The notes under the pieces were generated by a model, which made no database searches, was not told the DNA's origin, and worked only from the letters and a program-made list of their open reading frames with translations. A program made the position numbers and the translations under genes. From the NCBI RefSeq assembly GCF_000186345.1, contig NC_014962.1, forward strand, positions 1,860,001 to 1,924,000: 64,000 nt of DNA, given 5' to 3'. Position 1 is the first letter of the stretch; the number at the start of each line of letters is the position of its first letter. Source of the DNA: Isosphaera pallida ATCC 43644. GTDB taxonomy: Bacteria; Planctomycetota; Planctomycetia; Isosphaerales; Isosphaeraceae. This document shows positions 16,570-29,500 of this stretch, in pieces.

Positions 16570-17400
16570 TCAATTGGGTTCCATAAGCTGGTCGGGGAGG
16601 AAATGATGAGCGGGCCAGGGACCGGACCATTCCAGCACGAGACCGTCGGCGAGCAAGGCGGTGGCCAGGGATTCGAGACGTTCCAGGAAGCGGTTTTGGG
16701 ACGCTCGTTTGAGCAGGATCGCGCGTCGGAACACGGGAATCTCGCCGGCAGGGTTGTCGGTTCCAGCCGCCTTAGCGCGGAGGGGCAGGGGGACGACCTT
16801 GCGAATCAGGTCGCCGAGGCGTTCTACAAGGTGGTCGGCGTGGGCCAGCGCGTCGCGTTGGAGGGTCTGATCGAGGTCGCGATGGAAGGCTTTTTCCTGA
16901 AGGTAGCGTGCGCCGGGGGAGCTGGGCAGGGCGTGGAAACGCGCGCGCCAGACGGGGTCGTGGGCGACGCGGGCAGCGCGGGCGTGGGTCGAATCGAGCA
17001 GTCCAGCGAGGGTCCATTCAACCGAGTCGGCCACTGTGTCGAGGGCGTCGCGCCAGGAATCGGCATGGTCCGTGATGCGTTGCCGCAAGGCGTCGCGCGA
17101 ACCAAAGACCAGGCCGAACCGGGCCGGGACCAGCGAGGCATGTTGGAGAACCAGCTCTTGAAGGGCGGCGTGACGAGCAGCGCGGGGAGCGATCCAGAGG
17201 GGATCGGGTCCCTCGGAGCGATTGAGGGCAGCATCGATCGACCGGGCATCGACTCGGCAGGTCAAGGCGATCAAGCCGGGACCGCATTCCACTTGGTCCA
17301 ACGGGGTGGGACGATCCGGCTCGAAGGAGGGAGCAGCGGCGAGGAGCGAGAGATCGAGCGGTCGGTCGATCAGGCCGACCAGCCAATAGGCGTTGTTCAT
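16570..17400 (-). CDS. GvpL/GvpF-family gas vesicle protein
   Basis: A 276-residue protein starting at MNNAYWLVGLIDRPL; the frame opens earlier at 17451 but family proteins begin with this strand. Matching features are GLIALTCRVDARSIDAALNR, RHAALQELVLQHASLVPARF-GLVFGS (family: VLPLRFGTVF), VEWTLAGLLD and SPGARYLQEKAFHRDL (family: GxxYL..K). GvpF/GvpL are minor structural or accessory proteins of gas vesicles. No other gvp gene (gvpA, gvpN, gvpK) is in the window, so the function here cannot be settled from context. It lies 61 bp behind the rhomboid gene on the same strand, probably in one operon. Confidence 0.85.
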   Translation of the reverse strand: MNNAYWLVGLIDRPLDLSLLAAAPSFEPDRPTPLDQVECGPGLIALTCRVDARSIDAALNRSEGPDPLWIAPRAARHAALQELVLQHASLVPARFGLVFGSRDALRQRITDHADSWRDALDTVADSVEWTLAGLLDSTHARAARVAHDPVWRARFHALPSSPGARYLQEKAFHRDLDQTLQRDALAHADHLVERLGDLIRKVVPLPLRAKAAGTDNPAGEIPVFRRAILLKRASQNRFLERLESLATALLADGLVLEWSGPWPAHHFLPDQLMEPN

Positions 17401-17461
17401 GGCGGAGGCGCGACCTTTCGGAGCGAGACAAGACCACACGCGTCGATCCAACCCGGCGGGG

Positions 17462-19465
17462 TTAGCGGGGATTCATCCGAATGGCGTGGGTTTGCGCGTA
17501 GGCTCGCACGCTCTCTTGATAACGTTGGTTAAGCTCTTGAAACTCGCGTTGAGCCCGTTTCCACTGAAGGGAACTGTTCACGAGGGTGGAGAGGGTTTCA
17601 GCCCGAATCGACTCGCGCATCCACTTGAGGGCTTCGGCCAGGCGAGCAACCGCTTCGTCGAGTTCCGCCGCGGTGGCGGTCAACTCGGGACCGGGTGCCT
17701 GGAGTTTGCGGGTTTGGGCCTGGATTGACTCCACCTCCTCCAGAAGACGGCGGTGATCTTGCCACATTTGAATGTCGAGGGTGCCCAGATCGCCTCGATG
17801 GCGGTTTTTCTGACGGACGATCCGTTCAGAAAGCTGGTTGTATCGCCGGATCACGTGATTGATGTCACGTTCCAGAGGCTCGACCTGTTCCAAAAAGCCG
17901 ATCAAGCGGGTGTGGGGATCTTCCCAGGCGTGATGGACCACGAAACGCCAGCTTTGCAGCACGAAGGCAGCAAGGGCCAACGCGCCGAGGGGACGCATCA
18001 CGTTCCAGAAAACGACCCGGCGTGAGGGAACCCCACCAGAGGGCGACTCCCCGGCGTCCGCTGGCGTTTCGGTTGGCGTCGAAGCGGATGGTGCCGCGTT
18101 GAGTAGGGTTCCTTTGGGAAACAGAATGGCCCCAGCCAGAAATCCGCACACCAACCCCCCGAGATGAGCGGCGTTGTCAATCATGGGCAAGCTCAGGCCA
18201 ATCGCCAAATTCAGCGCCACGAATCCCCAAACCGCCCGACTCAGAGTTCGCGCCACCAACGGGGGAATAGACTGGGGGCGGTGAAGCGAGGCGGCTCCTA
18301 ACGCGCCGATCAAACCAAAGACCGCGCCGGAAGCTCCTGCGCTGAGGTTGATGGGATGCCAGGCCAGCGAGGCAGTCGCACCGCCTAGCCCGGCGATGAG
18401 ATAGATTGCCAAAAACGAACCGTGACCGAACATCCGCTCAATGAGAGGGCCCACCACCCAAAGACACCAGGCGTTCATGGCCAGATGAAGGATGCCGACA
18501 TGCAAGAACATCATGGTCAAAGCGCGCCAGGATTCGTCAAACAACGCGACCCGGGGTCCGTACAGACAACCCCAGGCGATCAGATCCTCCGGATCGGGGT
18601 GGAGGGGCGAGACCCCGCTGATCGTCATCACCCCAAAGACCATAACGCATAATAATAAAATGAGATAGGTAATGATCACATGGGGGGTACGTTGTCGAAG
18701 AGCGCAGGCGAAGAGGTGGAGTTGGTTCTGGTAGGCGCGCAGGCGGTCGCTGAGGTGAGCGGCTGCCTTGAGATCGTCGAGGGCCTGGTCGATCGACTCG
18801 GCTCCGGCCCCTTCCAAGCGCAACCGCCTCCCGAGGCGAAGCAGGCCGTCCCGCGCCTCCTGAGGAAGATGAGCCAAAATCCGTCGCGGAGTTCGGGACC
18901 AGGCGGAGGCGCTGGTGGCGGGGTCGTTGAGGGACCAGAGGTCATGAAAGGGGATGCGAACCGGTCCCCGCACGGTGTGGCCGCGGTGTTTGGTCCGCGT
19001 GGAATGTGGGCAAGCGGCTTGAAGTCCCCGGTTGGTGACGGCCAGGAGGGGACGGTCCAACACGCGGTCGCGGAAGCGACGGCGCTGAACAACCAAAGCG
19101 AGCAACTGCTCGTCCTCGTCAAGTCGAACCACCCCGCAGCGGAAGGCGTTAAGGGCCGAGCGCCAGGAAATCGCCGGAGCCAGCCGAACCGAGGAAATCC
19201 CCATCAACTCCAGACGACAGCAGGCCAGAACCAAAGCGTCAGCCTGGCGAGGACAAAGAGGCGAGACCACGGGCGATCTGGGAACTTCGGAGAGCCTTGG
19301 CGAGGCAGCGGAGGACACAACGTCTCTGACTCCCACGGACGACCAAGGGATCAAGGACGAGTGGTTGATCGATTGGGATAGTGCGTCCGGCTCGCCATTG
19401 GCGCTGCGGGAACAGGAGTCGGTCGGATTCGGGGAGGTCGGATCAACCGAGCCATCCGACATCAT
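17462..19465 (-). CDS. rhomboid-family intramembrane serine protease with long extra-membrane ends
   Basis: A 667-residue protein. ATG 19465 is chosen because GAGGA stands 8 bases upstream; an open frame continues to 19546. About 250 cytosolic-looking residues precede a membrane core from VIITYLILLLCVMVFGVM. The core contains WRALTMMFLHVGILHLAMNA (HxxxHxxxN-type), SAGASGAVFGLIGAL with the catalytic Ser near residue 375, and IDNAAHLGGLVCG with the catalytic His near residue 433. A C-terminal tail of about 210 residues has coiled-coil character (LLEEVESIQAQTRKLQ). Typical rhomboids are 200-300 residues, so both extensions are unusual. It probably forms an operon with the GvpL/F gene. Confidence 0.88.
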   Translation of the reverse strand: MMSDGSVDPTSPNPTDSCSRSANGEPDALSQSINHSSLIPWSSVGVRDVVSSAASPRLSEVPRSPVVSPLCPRQADALVLACCRLELMGISSVRLAPAISWRSALNAFRCGVVRLDEDEQLLALVVQRRRFRDRVLDRPLLAVTNRGLQAACPHSTRTKHRGHTVRGPVRIPFHDLWSLNDPATSASAWSRTPRRILAHLPQEARDGLLRLGRRLRLEGAGAESIDQALDDLKAAAHLSDRLRAYQNQLHLFACALRQRTPHVIITYLILLLCVMVFGVMTISGVSPLHPDPEDLIAWGCLYGPRVALFDESWRALTMMFLHVGILHLAMNAWCLWVVGPLIERMFGHGSFLAIYLIAGLGGATASLAWHPINLSAGASGAVFGLIGALGAASLHRPQSIPPLVARTLSRAVWGFVALNLAIGLSLPMIDNAAHLGGLVCGFLAGAILFPKGTLLNAAPSASTPTETPADAGESPSGGVPSRRVVFWNVMRPLGALALAAFVLQSWRFVVHHAWEDPHTRLIGFLEQVEPLERDINHVIRRYNQLSERIVRQKNRHRGDLGTLDIQMWQDHRRLLEEVESIQAQTRKLQAPGPELTATAAELDEAVARLAEALKWMRESIRAETLSTLVNSSLQWKRAQREFQELNQRYQESVRAYAQTHAIRMNPR

Positions 19466-19720
19466 AGAGCGTTCCTCGTCATACAAACGCCAAGTGGAGG
19501 CGGGCCAGTTAGAATACCCCAGAAACGTCGTTTTCGCCCACCCCATACCGGTTCTCCTTCGAGATTGCTTGATCGAAGTCGCGGTTTAAGCGGGGTTGGG
19601 GAGGAAAGGTTCGGGTCCCACCCGCCTCAAGGAAGAAGACGAGCCCAGCCTGGGATGGCCGACGAGCCCCCCGACTTGTCATCAAGCAAAACGGGAGCAG
19701 GGAAGGAAAGCCACCTTGCA

Positions 19721-20284
19721 ATGAGCGACTCCTCCACGATTCATCCAGCGCAGTGGGACGCCGCATCCCTGCAACGGCAGTGCGACACGACTCGGACTCG
19801 CCGATCCGGTCCGGGTGGTCAAAACCGAAACAAAGTCGAAACCGCGATCGTGCTGGTTCATCGCCCCACCGGGATCAAGGTCGAGGCGAACGAACGACGC
19901 CGCCAAGGAGAAAACCTCCAGGTGGCGCTGTTTCGGCTCCGCATCGCCCTGGCCCTCGCTGTGCGGTTGCCACGCGACCTCGCCCAGGGGCCCTCAGCGC
20001 TGTGGCGTGGCCGCTGTCGCCAGGGACGACTTCAAATCAACCCTACCCACAACGACTTCCCCGCGCTGCTGGCCGAGGCGTTGGATGTCCTCCAGCTTCA
20101 CCAGGACAATCCCGCCGCCGCCGCCCAATTTCTGGGCTGTACAACCTCACAGTTCGTGAAATTCCTCAAGCTCGAACCCCGCGCGTTCGTTGCATTCAAC
20201 CAACGTCGCGCCACCATCGGCAGTCCACCATTACGATCGTTGGAAATCACCCCCAAGCGCGTCGATACTACGGAAGCGGGGTGA
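19721..20284 (+). CDS. peptide-chain-release-factor-like GGQ protein
   Basis: A 187-residue protein. The GGQ motif is clear (RRSGPGGQNRNKVETAIVLV, near residue 35), followed by TGIKVEANERRRQGENLQVAL, as in class-I release factor domain 3. Codon-recognition domain 2 is absent, and the C-terminus lacks the Lys/Arg-rich tail of ArfB, ending in RVDTTEAG. It therefore belongs with the release-factor-like proteins whose ribosome-rescue role is presumed rather than shown. The ATG at 19721 is taken as start, with GGAAAG upstream; ATG 19655 is possible. The gene is divergent from the rhomboid gene and 261 bp before the giant gene. Confidence 0.82.
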   Translation: MSDSSTIHPAQWDAASLQRQCDTTRTRRSGPGGQNRNKVETAIVLVHRPTGIKVEANERRRQGENLQVALFRLRIALALAVRLPRDLAQGPSALWRGRCRQGRLQINPTHNDFPALLAEALDVLQLHQDNPAAAAQFLGCTTSQFVKFLKLEPRAFVAFNQRRATIGSPPLRSLEITPKRVDTTEAG

Positions 20285-20545
20285 TTTGGGAAATCGGCGC
20301 GGATGAGTCCGCCCACCTTCCAACTCCGTGTCATGATGGATTGGGAAGGAGACCTCGTCTGCGGTTTCCAGTGAAACTGGGTTGACTGCGGTTCATGTAC
20401 TATGCTTGATTGAGTGGATGCAGCCGCTCACCGATCATGGATCGAGGTCCAACGGTTGAAGCGTTTCCAGGATGGGGTGAGTTGGGGGATCGGGCCCGAG
20501 TGGGGTTGGTCCAGGTCGGTTTCATGCGGGGTGTTGGGGTCATCA

Positions 20546-23500
20546 ATGATGCGTCGCCTGAATACGCTGAATCGCCGTCGTCGGGGACTCCGCAACGTCA
20601 CGCGGCCGACGTTGGAGTCGATGGAGGTTCGTCAGTTGTTGACGGTGTTCACCGTCACCAGCCAGTATGATTTGCCGGACGACCCCAACGACGGTTTCTT
20701 GACGCTCCGAGAAGCCATTCAACTGAGCAACGCGAACGTCTCGACCACCCCGGATACGATCCGGTTCAACATCGCCACCTCGCAGCCGGTTCAGGTGGGC
20801 AGCGCGGCGGCCGCGGCGTTGCCGACCGCTCCCCGGAGCTTGACGATTGCTTCGGATAACTTCATCTACTTCACCACCTTCGACAATCGGATTGGCCGCT
20901 CCAACCTGACTGGCACGATCAACCAGTTCTTCAACGTGCCCGGCCTGCCCGCCGACGCGGAACTCAACGAAATCCGCGCGGTCGGCGACCAAGTGTTTTT
21001 CTCGGTCGCGGGATCGGGTCAGCCTCTGGGCCGAATCGCTAACCTTGCCGCCCCCGCACCCACGCTGGTGAACCTGGGACCGGCGGCGCTGGGCGGCTCA
21101 GTGACGCTTGACATTGATCCTCAACGCGGGTTGCTCTGGCTGGCGCGGGGCGACCAGGTGTTGAGAGTCTCCGATCTCGCCGCGCCGGGACCGGGCAACA
21201 CCACGGTCATCAACTTGCCGCCAGGCACCTTGGGCGATCCAAACCTGAACATCGACCCGGTGGTCGGCTTCCCCGGCGCAAATATTCAGGATGTGGCGGT
21301 GGGTGAGGATGGTCGGTTGTGGTTCACCGACGCGGGAACGGATTTCAACTCCGAGGGATCGTTCAATCGCTTGGGCTGGATTAACCCCAACGGCACGGTG
21401 GTCGAGCCCGATTTGATCATCAACCTCGACAACCCGGATGCGGGGCTTTTCTTGCGGCCCGGTCAGATCACGCGGGGTCCGGCTGGTTTCCCGCCCACAA
21501 TGTGGTTCACCCTGTTCAGTTCCGATCAAGGAGCGCAAATTGGTCGAGTCCAGACCATTAGCGCTGCCGTGACTCGCCAAAACGTGAGGGTGCCGAGCGA
21601 CCCAGCCGGCGCAAACCTCACGCTCAACGATCTCATCATTGGCTCGGACAGCAACTTGTATGTCACCGTCGGCGGCAACGTACCAAGCATCCGACGGATC
21701 GGGACCGGTTTCGACACCGATCCGGTCAACCCGGTCCCAGCCGGACAGGTGACCAGTTTCGCGATTTTTACTCAAGAGTTCAATCTTCAGCATGTGGCGA
21801 CGGGTCGCACCAATCCTTTCGGCATCGTCCGCGCTCCCGCCAACTTCACCTTCGAGAACCAATTCCTGTTCTTCGCCGAACCGGTGACTCGGCGCATCGG
21901 GCGGTTTGAGTCGCCCAGCGTACGGGAGAACCGGTTTGTTTTGGGTCAGAATGCGCCCCTCCCCGCGATCACGGATCCTCTTTATATCGACGGCTATGCC
22001 AACTATGTTCCGTCGCCGGGAGCTGTGGCTGGTCCCGTGTTCGCGCGGCTCAATACGGATCCCGTTTTCTTCAACGCCGTGATTCCGATCGTGGTCAGCG
22101 GCAGCGCGCGGTTCCAGCCGTTTGTGACGGCGGCAGCCCAACGCGAAATTGGTTTTGACATCCGTAGCTCCAACGTCCTGATTCAAGGATTAGAGATCCG
22201 GGAGTTCGGGCGGGTCGGCGTCGAGGTGGCTTCGGCGGGCGTTCAGGGAGTCGCGCTTCAAGGCAACCGGATCATCCTCAATGGTTTGAATCCGGCGATC
22301 CCGGAGACATTCAAGGCCGGGGTTCGGGTCGTGGGGTCAAACAACTTCGTCGGGGTTTCCAGTCAACAGTTGCCCGGCACCCAGCTTTCGGTGATTCAAA
22401 AGCGCAGCGAGATTGGCGATAATTTCCGCGGCGTGCTGATCGGCGACGACAACGCCGCGACCAGCTCGGCCAGCGGCAATCGCGTGCTGAACAACTGGAT
22501 TCGTGACAACAACGCCGAAGGCGTTCTCATCATCGGTTCCAACAACAGCGTTGGCGATCGCGCTTCGGGCACATCCAACCTGATTGTCCGCAACAGTACG
22601 GGGGTGTTGATTCGTTCCGAGCTGACCGCCAACCCAGCCCCCTCACGGTCTAACGAGGTGGTCAATAACGTCATCGGCCTTGATTTGACGACGGGCGGCA
22701 GCCTGATCGCGGGCAACCGCAATTCGGGCGTCGAGATTCTCAACAGCACCCAGAACTTGCTCGAGGGCAACACGATCTCGGGCAACGACCTGTTTGGCGT
22801 TTGGATTCGCCAGACCTCCAATCAGGTTCCCTCAACTGGTAACCGGCTGATCCGCAACCGGATCGGCGTCGACGTCACCGGCAACGGCCTGTTCCTAGGC
22901 AATGCGCTGGACGGTGTGCGGATCGAAGCGGGGTTCAACACGATCGGCGGCCTGACCGAGGAGGAGGCCAACGTCATCTCGGCCAACCGTCGAGACGGCG
23001 TGGCGATTGCCTTCTCGCCCACGGCCAATGTGACCGGCAACTTGATTCAAGGCAACTTGATCGGTACCGACGGCGACGGCATCATCGACCTGGGCAATGT
23101 CGGGGCCGGAGTGCGGATCACTGGCTCCTCGGGGAACACCCTGGGCGGCGTGGCCGAGGGGGCAGGCAACACCATCTCGGGCAACGAGTGGGGTGTGTAT
23201 CTGTCCAACTCCGCTGCCAACAACCTGATTCAAGGCAACCGAATCGGCACCGATCTGGAAGCCTTGGTCGATCTGGGCAATTCCCGCGAAGGGATCGTGC
23301 TGGACGGGGCACCCAACAACACCATTGGCGGCACAATCGCCACGGCGGCCAATATCATTTCGGGCAACCTCGCCGGGGTCCGGATTCTGGGCCCCGGTTC
23401 CACCGGCAACCGGCTTCAGGGCAATTTCATCGGCACGAACCCCGCCGGTTCGACGGTCATGGGGAATGCCACCCAGGGGGTTCGGATCGACGGCGGTGCG

Positions 23501-26500
23501 TCCAACAACACCGTCGGCGGAACGACCAACGGCGCGGGCAACACGATTGCCTTCAATGCGTTGGAGGGGATTCGCGTCGAAGGCGGCGCGTCGCTAGGCA
23601 ATACCTTGGCCCGCAACGTGATCCTCCGCAACGGTTCGCCCGCCAACAGTGCTCCGACTCAGGCAATTAATCTGGTCGGCGGCGGCAACGCCAATCAACC
23701 GGCCCCCACGATCACTTCGGTCGAGATTCAGGGTTCCACCTTGCGGATCATCGGCAACGTGGCCAATCCGGTGGGTGGGACGGTGCGTCTGGAGTTCTTC
23801 GCCAACGACCCGGCGATTCCGGGTTCGGTCCAAGCGCAAACCTTCTTGGGGTCAGCGATCGTCAATCCTGGTCCCTTCGATCTGACCCTGGCCGCGGCCG
23901 TGCCCCAAGGACGCCTGATCACCGCCACAGCCACCTCGCTAGCCGCCCCGACCAACACCTCGGCCTTCTCGGCCCCAGCCACCGTCCAGTTCGCCCCCGC
24001 GCCGATCATCGTCACCACCACCGCCGATCTCGTGGACCCCAACGACGGCCAGACCTCGTTGCGCGAAGCGATTTTGCTGGCCAACGCCCGTCCTGGTCCC
24101 GACACGATCCTCTTCGCCATTCCTGGGGCCGGTCCGCACACGATCCTACCCACCTCGCCGCTGCCAGCGATCACCGACGCGGTCTTCATCGACGGCTTCT
24201 CGCAAAGCGGCGCAGTGCCCAACACCTCGACCGTCGCGCTGCTCAACGCCAACCTTCAGATCGTGATTTCCGGCGGCTTGGCCGGTCCGGGTGCTAATGG
24301 TTTGGTCATCAATTCCTCGAACACCTTCATCCGCGGCTTAGTCATCAACGCCTTCTCCGGGGACGGCGTCGTGATCGCGGGTGAGAATGCCAACGGCAAC
24401 GTCATCGCGGGCAACTACATCGGCACCGATGTCAGCGGCGCGGTCATTTCCGGCCAGAGCAACGGCGGGGCCGGGGTGCGGGTCACGACCTCCAACAACG
24501 TCATCGGTGGTCTCACTCCCGACGCCCGCAACTTCATCGCCAACAGCGCGATCGGCGTGGTGATCGAAGGGGCCGACGGGGTGGGCAACCGCATTCAAGG
24601 CAACACAATCCGCACCAACCAGGGCGACGGCGTGCGGGTCACCAGCCCCAACAACGTCATCGGCGCAATTCAGCCCGAGGGCGGCAACGTGATCGCGGGC
24701 AACTCCCGAGGCGTTGTGATCTCCGGCGATGGGCGCAATGTCGAAGTGGTGAACAACCTCATTGGCGCGGTGCTGAACGAGGCAGGCGGCCTGGTGATTC
24801 CGGGCAACGCTGCCGTCGGCGTCGAGATCGACAACGCCCGCAACAACGCGATCGGCCGTCCAGGCGCGGGCAACACCATCTCGGGCAATGGTCTCGGGGT
24901 GCGGATTTCCGGTCCCCAGGCGCGCGACAACGTTTTGGCTAGCAACCGGATCGGCACCACCCCCGACGGCGCATTGAGCGGGATTTTCACCCGCAACGCC
25001 TCCGACGGCGTGGTGATCCAGAACCAGGCCACCGGCAACGTAGTGGGTCCGGGCAACACCATCTCGGGCAACGTGGGAGCGGGAGTCCGCATCACTGGCG
25101 TCGGCACCGAGTTCAACCAGGTCGTGGGTAACCGGATCGGCACCGACCTCGCTGGCACAATCGACTTGGGCAATACCGCCGAAGGGGTCATTGTGGCGTT
25201 AGGCGCGTCGTTCAACACCATCGGCGGCGTGCAGGCGGGTCTGGGCAACCTGATCTCAGGCAACCAACGCGGGGTGGTGATCGCCAACCCCGGTAGCACT
25301 TCCAACCTCGTCCAGGGCAACACAATCGGTCTTTCGGCTGGTGGAACTGATCTGGGCAACGCGCTGGAAGGGTTGGTGATCGACAACGCGCCGGGCAACA
25401 CCGTCGGCGGCACCACCGCGGCGGCGGCCAACATCATCGCGGGCAACGACCTAGGGATTCGCATCTCAGGCGGTTCAGCAACCAACAACCAAGTGTTGGG
25501 CAACCGCGTCGGGGTCAATGCTGCCAACACCCTTGTCGCCAATGTGTTGGAAGGAATCCGAATCGACTCGGGAGCCGCCTCCAACACGATCGGCGGTCTT
25601 GCCGCCGGTGCGGGCAACACGATCGGCGGTAACGATTTTGGCATACGGATCGACAACGCCAACGGCAACGCCTTGCTTGGCAACTTCATCGGAGTTGATG
25701 CAACCGGAACGATTCCGTTGCCTAACAACTTCGACGGGGTGCAGATCGTCAACGCCTCGAACAACCGGGTGGGTGGTCCCGAAACCACGGCGGGCAATCT
25801 GATCGCGTTCAACCGCGAGTACGGCGTCAACGTGGTCTCGGGTCTGGGCAACCTGATCCTGGGCAATCGAATCTTCAGCAACTTCCCGACAGCGCTGTTG
25901 CGACCAGTCCCGGTGTTGAACCCGGGGATTCGACTAGGCAGCGGAGCCAACAACGCGCAACCAGCTCCGCAACTCATCGACGCCTTGACCACGCCGACCT
26001 CGACGACGATCCGGGGCGTGCTGAACGCCACGCCTGGCACCTACACCGTCGAGTTCTTCTCCAACGACCCAACCGACAACCCGCTCCAAGGGCGGCGTTT
26101 GGTGGGCCGTCAAGAGGTGGTGGTCGGTCCTGATGGTTCGGAGGTGTTCACCGCCACCTTCGTCAATCGGGTTCCCCCCGGCTTGTTGATCACCGCCACG
26201 GCGACCTCTTCGACCGGCAACACCTCGGAATTCTCCAACCAGGTCGTGCCGGTGCTGGATCGTCCCGCTGGGCCGTTCCTGGTGGTTAACACCACCGCCG
26301 ACGTGGTGGACCCTAACGACGGGGTATTGTCGCTGCGCGAGGCCATTCTCATCTCCAACACCACGGCCGCCGACGAGACCATCATCTTCAACATTCCTGG
26401 AGTGGGTCAGCAGGTCATTACCTTGACCTCGCCCTTGCCGGAGATAACCGATACGGTTATCTTCCGGGGCTTCACCCAGCCGGGTTCCTCGCCCAACACC

Positions 26501-29500
26501 CTGATCGACGGCAACAACAACGCGGTTTACAACGTCGTCATCGATGGCGCGGGTCTGCCGGCAGGAACCGATGGATTCGTGTTCACCGACGCGGGCCAAT
26601 CGGCGGCGAACTCGATCGTCGAGGGCCTGTTGTTCCGCAACTTCCCTGGCTCGGCGATCAAGGTGGTCGCCTCCGACGCCAACCCCCTGGACGTGTCGGA
26701 TGTGATCATTCAAGGCAACGCCTTCATCAATAACGCCCGCGCCCCGCTCAATCCGGCCAATCCTCAAGCGGCGATCTTCCTGGCCTCGCCGTTCAACCAA
26801 GTGGGCGGGGTGCGTCCCGAGCAGTCTAACTTCCTCCAAAACAACCAGATCGGCGTGCGCATCGCCGACCTCAACCCGCCGCCTCTGTTCAACACGATCG
26901 TCGGCAACCTGTTCGACGGCAACGTGGATCAAGGGTTATTGATTGAAGACTCCAACAACCTGGTCGGCGGCGCGTCCCCATCGGCGGCGAATACCTTCAT
27001 CCGCAACCGCATCGGCATCGAGATCCGCGACGGGGTCTCCCCGGCGCGGGGCAACGTGGTCCAGGGCAACTACATCGGCACGAACCTTTTGGGCAACGCC
27101 AACCTCGGCAATATCGAAGCGGGTGTGATCATCCGCTCGGTCAACAATACGATCGGCGGTTTGGCCGAAGGCGAAGGCAACTCGATCGCAAGCAACGGGA
27201 TCGGCGTGGTGCTGGCCAACCTTCAAGCCCAAGGTAACTTGGTGGCGGGCAACCGGATCGGTTTCCATCAGATCGACGAAACGACCTTCTTCCCGTTGGG
27301 CAACACCGAAGCGGGCGTGAGCATCACGGGCCCCAACAACCAACTGATCGCCAACCGGATCGCAAGCAACGAAGGTCAGGGGTTGCGGATCAGCGGGACG
27401 GCTGCGTCGGGCAACCTGGTTCGGTCCAACCAAATCGGCCTGATTTTGGGCGACAACAGCAACCTCGCTGTACCAGGCAACGTGGGTGAAGGCATTCTGA
27501 TCGAAGGAGGCGCGACCGCTAACCGGATCGACCTCAACCAAATCACCGCCAACCTGCACGGGGTGCGGATCACCGGCCCCAACTCGGTCAACAACCGGAT
27601 CACCGGCAACGTGATTGGCTTGAACCTGGATGGGCTGGACTCGTTGGTGACGCCTCAGGGAATCGTGCTGTTCGGCAATCGCCAGGACGGGGTTCTCATC
27701 GAGTCGCCCAACAACTTCGTGGGTTCGGCGCTGGTTGGTCAGGGGGTCATTGGTCAAGGCAACACGATCTCAGGCAACCGCCGGCACGGGGTTCACCTCA
27801 CCGGCGTGGCGGCCAGCGGCAACGTGCTGGCAGGCAACCGGATCGGTTCCGATCCCGAGGGACTGATCGACCGGGGTAACGTTTCTGACGGCGTGCGGAT
27901 CGCCAACGGCGCGGCCAACAACGTGGTGGGCGGCCCCAACGGTCAAGGCAACCTCATTGGCGGCAATGCCAACGGTGTCCAACTGGTTACGGCGGGAGCC
28001 AACAATCGTCTCGAATCCAATCTCATTGGTTTCAATTCGATCGGTCTGGCCGAACTTCCCAACAGTTCCAACGGCGTGGTCATCACCAACACGCCAGGAA
28101 CCCTGCTCATCAACAACACGATCGCTCTTAACGAGCGGGGTGTGCGGATCGAAGGGGCGCTCTCGACCGGCAACCAGCTCCAAGGCAACCGGATCGGCAC
28201 CAGTCCCGACGGCACGCGGGCTCTCCCGAACATTAATGAGGCGGTGCGAATCACTGCCGGGGCCTCCAACAACACCATCGGCGGCGCGACCCCGGCGCAG
28301 GGCAACCTGATCGCCTTCAACCGTTCAGCCGGCGTGGTGGTGGATGGTCCGGCGACCTTGGGCAACCGCATTCTCACGAACCTGATCCGCGACAACCAAG
28401 GCGGTACCGGCTTGCTGCCGGCCATCGATCTGCTCAACGGCGGCAATGCCAGTCAAGCCGCGCCAGTGTTGCAATCCATCGAGGTTCTCAACAACGCCAC
28501 CACGATCCGCTTCAACTTCCCCGGCCCGGCTCCAGCGGTTCCGTTCACGGTTCAGGTCTTCCAAAGCGCGCCGGGCGATCTGCAAGCCGGCGTTCCCCAA
28601 GCTCGCGCCTTCTTGGGTCAGCGGATCTTCGGAGCGGGCGATCCGCTGGAAGTGGTTCTGGGAGGTTCGCTGCCGCCCGGCACCGTGGTGACCGCAACCG
28701 TCACCGACGCCAACGGCAACACCTCGGAACTCTCCAACGCGCTGGCGGTGCCCCAAATTGGCGGCACGACGTTGGTGGTCAACACCACCGACGATCCGGC
28801 AGATGCCCAAATCAACTTCAATGACAACATCATGAGTTTGCGCGAGGCGATCTTGATCGCCAACGCCAACCCCGACCGCAACCAGATCGTCTTCGCCATT
28901 CCTGGCACCGGCGTCCAGACAATTCGAGTGACCCGCCAATTGCCGGTCGTGACTCAGCCGGTGGAGATTCTGGGCTTCACTCAGCCAGGTTCTTCCTTGA
29001 ACACGATCGACAACGGTTTCAATTCGGTCTTGCAAGTCGTGATTTCGGGTTCGAACCTGGTCTCGACGACGAATCCCGACGGCACGCCGGTCAATGGTCT
29101 GGTGTTGACGTCGGACAACAGCTATGTCATCGGCCTGGTGATCAACCAGTTCCCCGGCGATGGGATTCTCATCAGCGACGAGGCAGGTCAAGGCCGCAAC
29201 AATCTGATCCGCGGCAACATCATCGGAGCCGACGAAACCGGCACAAACTTGCTAGGCAACGGCGGGGCCGGGGTGCGGATCCTCGCCCCCAACAACAGCT
29301 TGGGCGGTAATGTCGCCAATGCCAAGAACCTGATTTTGGGCAACACGGTGGGTGTGGCGGTCGGTTACCGGGTCACTCCATCCGGCCAGATGATCGCGGT
29401 GCCGAGTGCGACTGGCAACCTGATCGAAGGGAACTTCGTGGTTTCCAACCGCGAGGATGGCGTGCTCATCCGTTCGTCCAACAACGCGTTAGGTGGTGCC

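Noticed and set aside
21098-22186. Long open frame on the minus strand inside the giant gene (362 codons), and others such as 24670-26040 (456 codons)
   Set aside because: They mirror the GC-rich codon bias and repetitive Asn/Gly/Val codons of the plus-strand gene; they have no ribosome binding site and encode no plausible protein.
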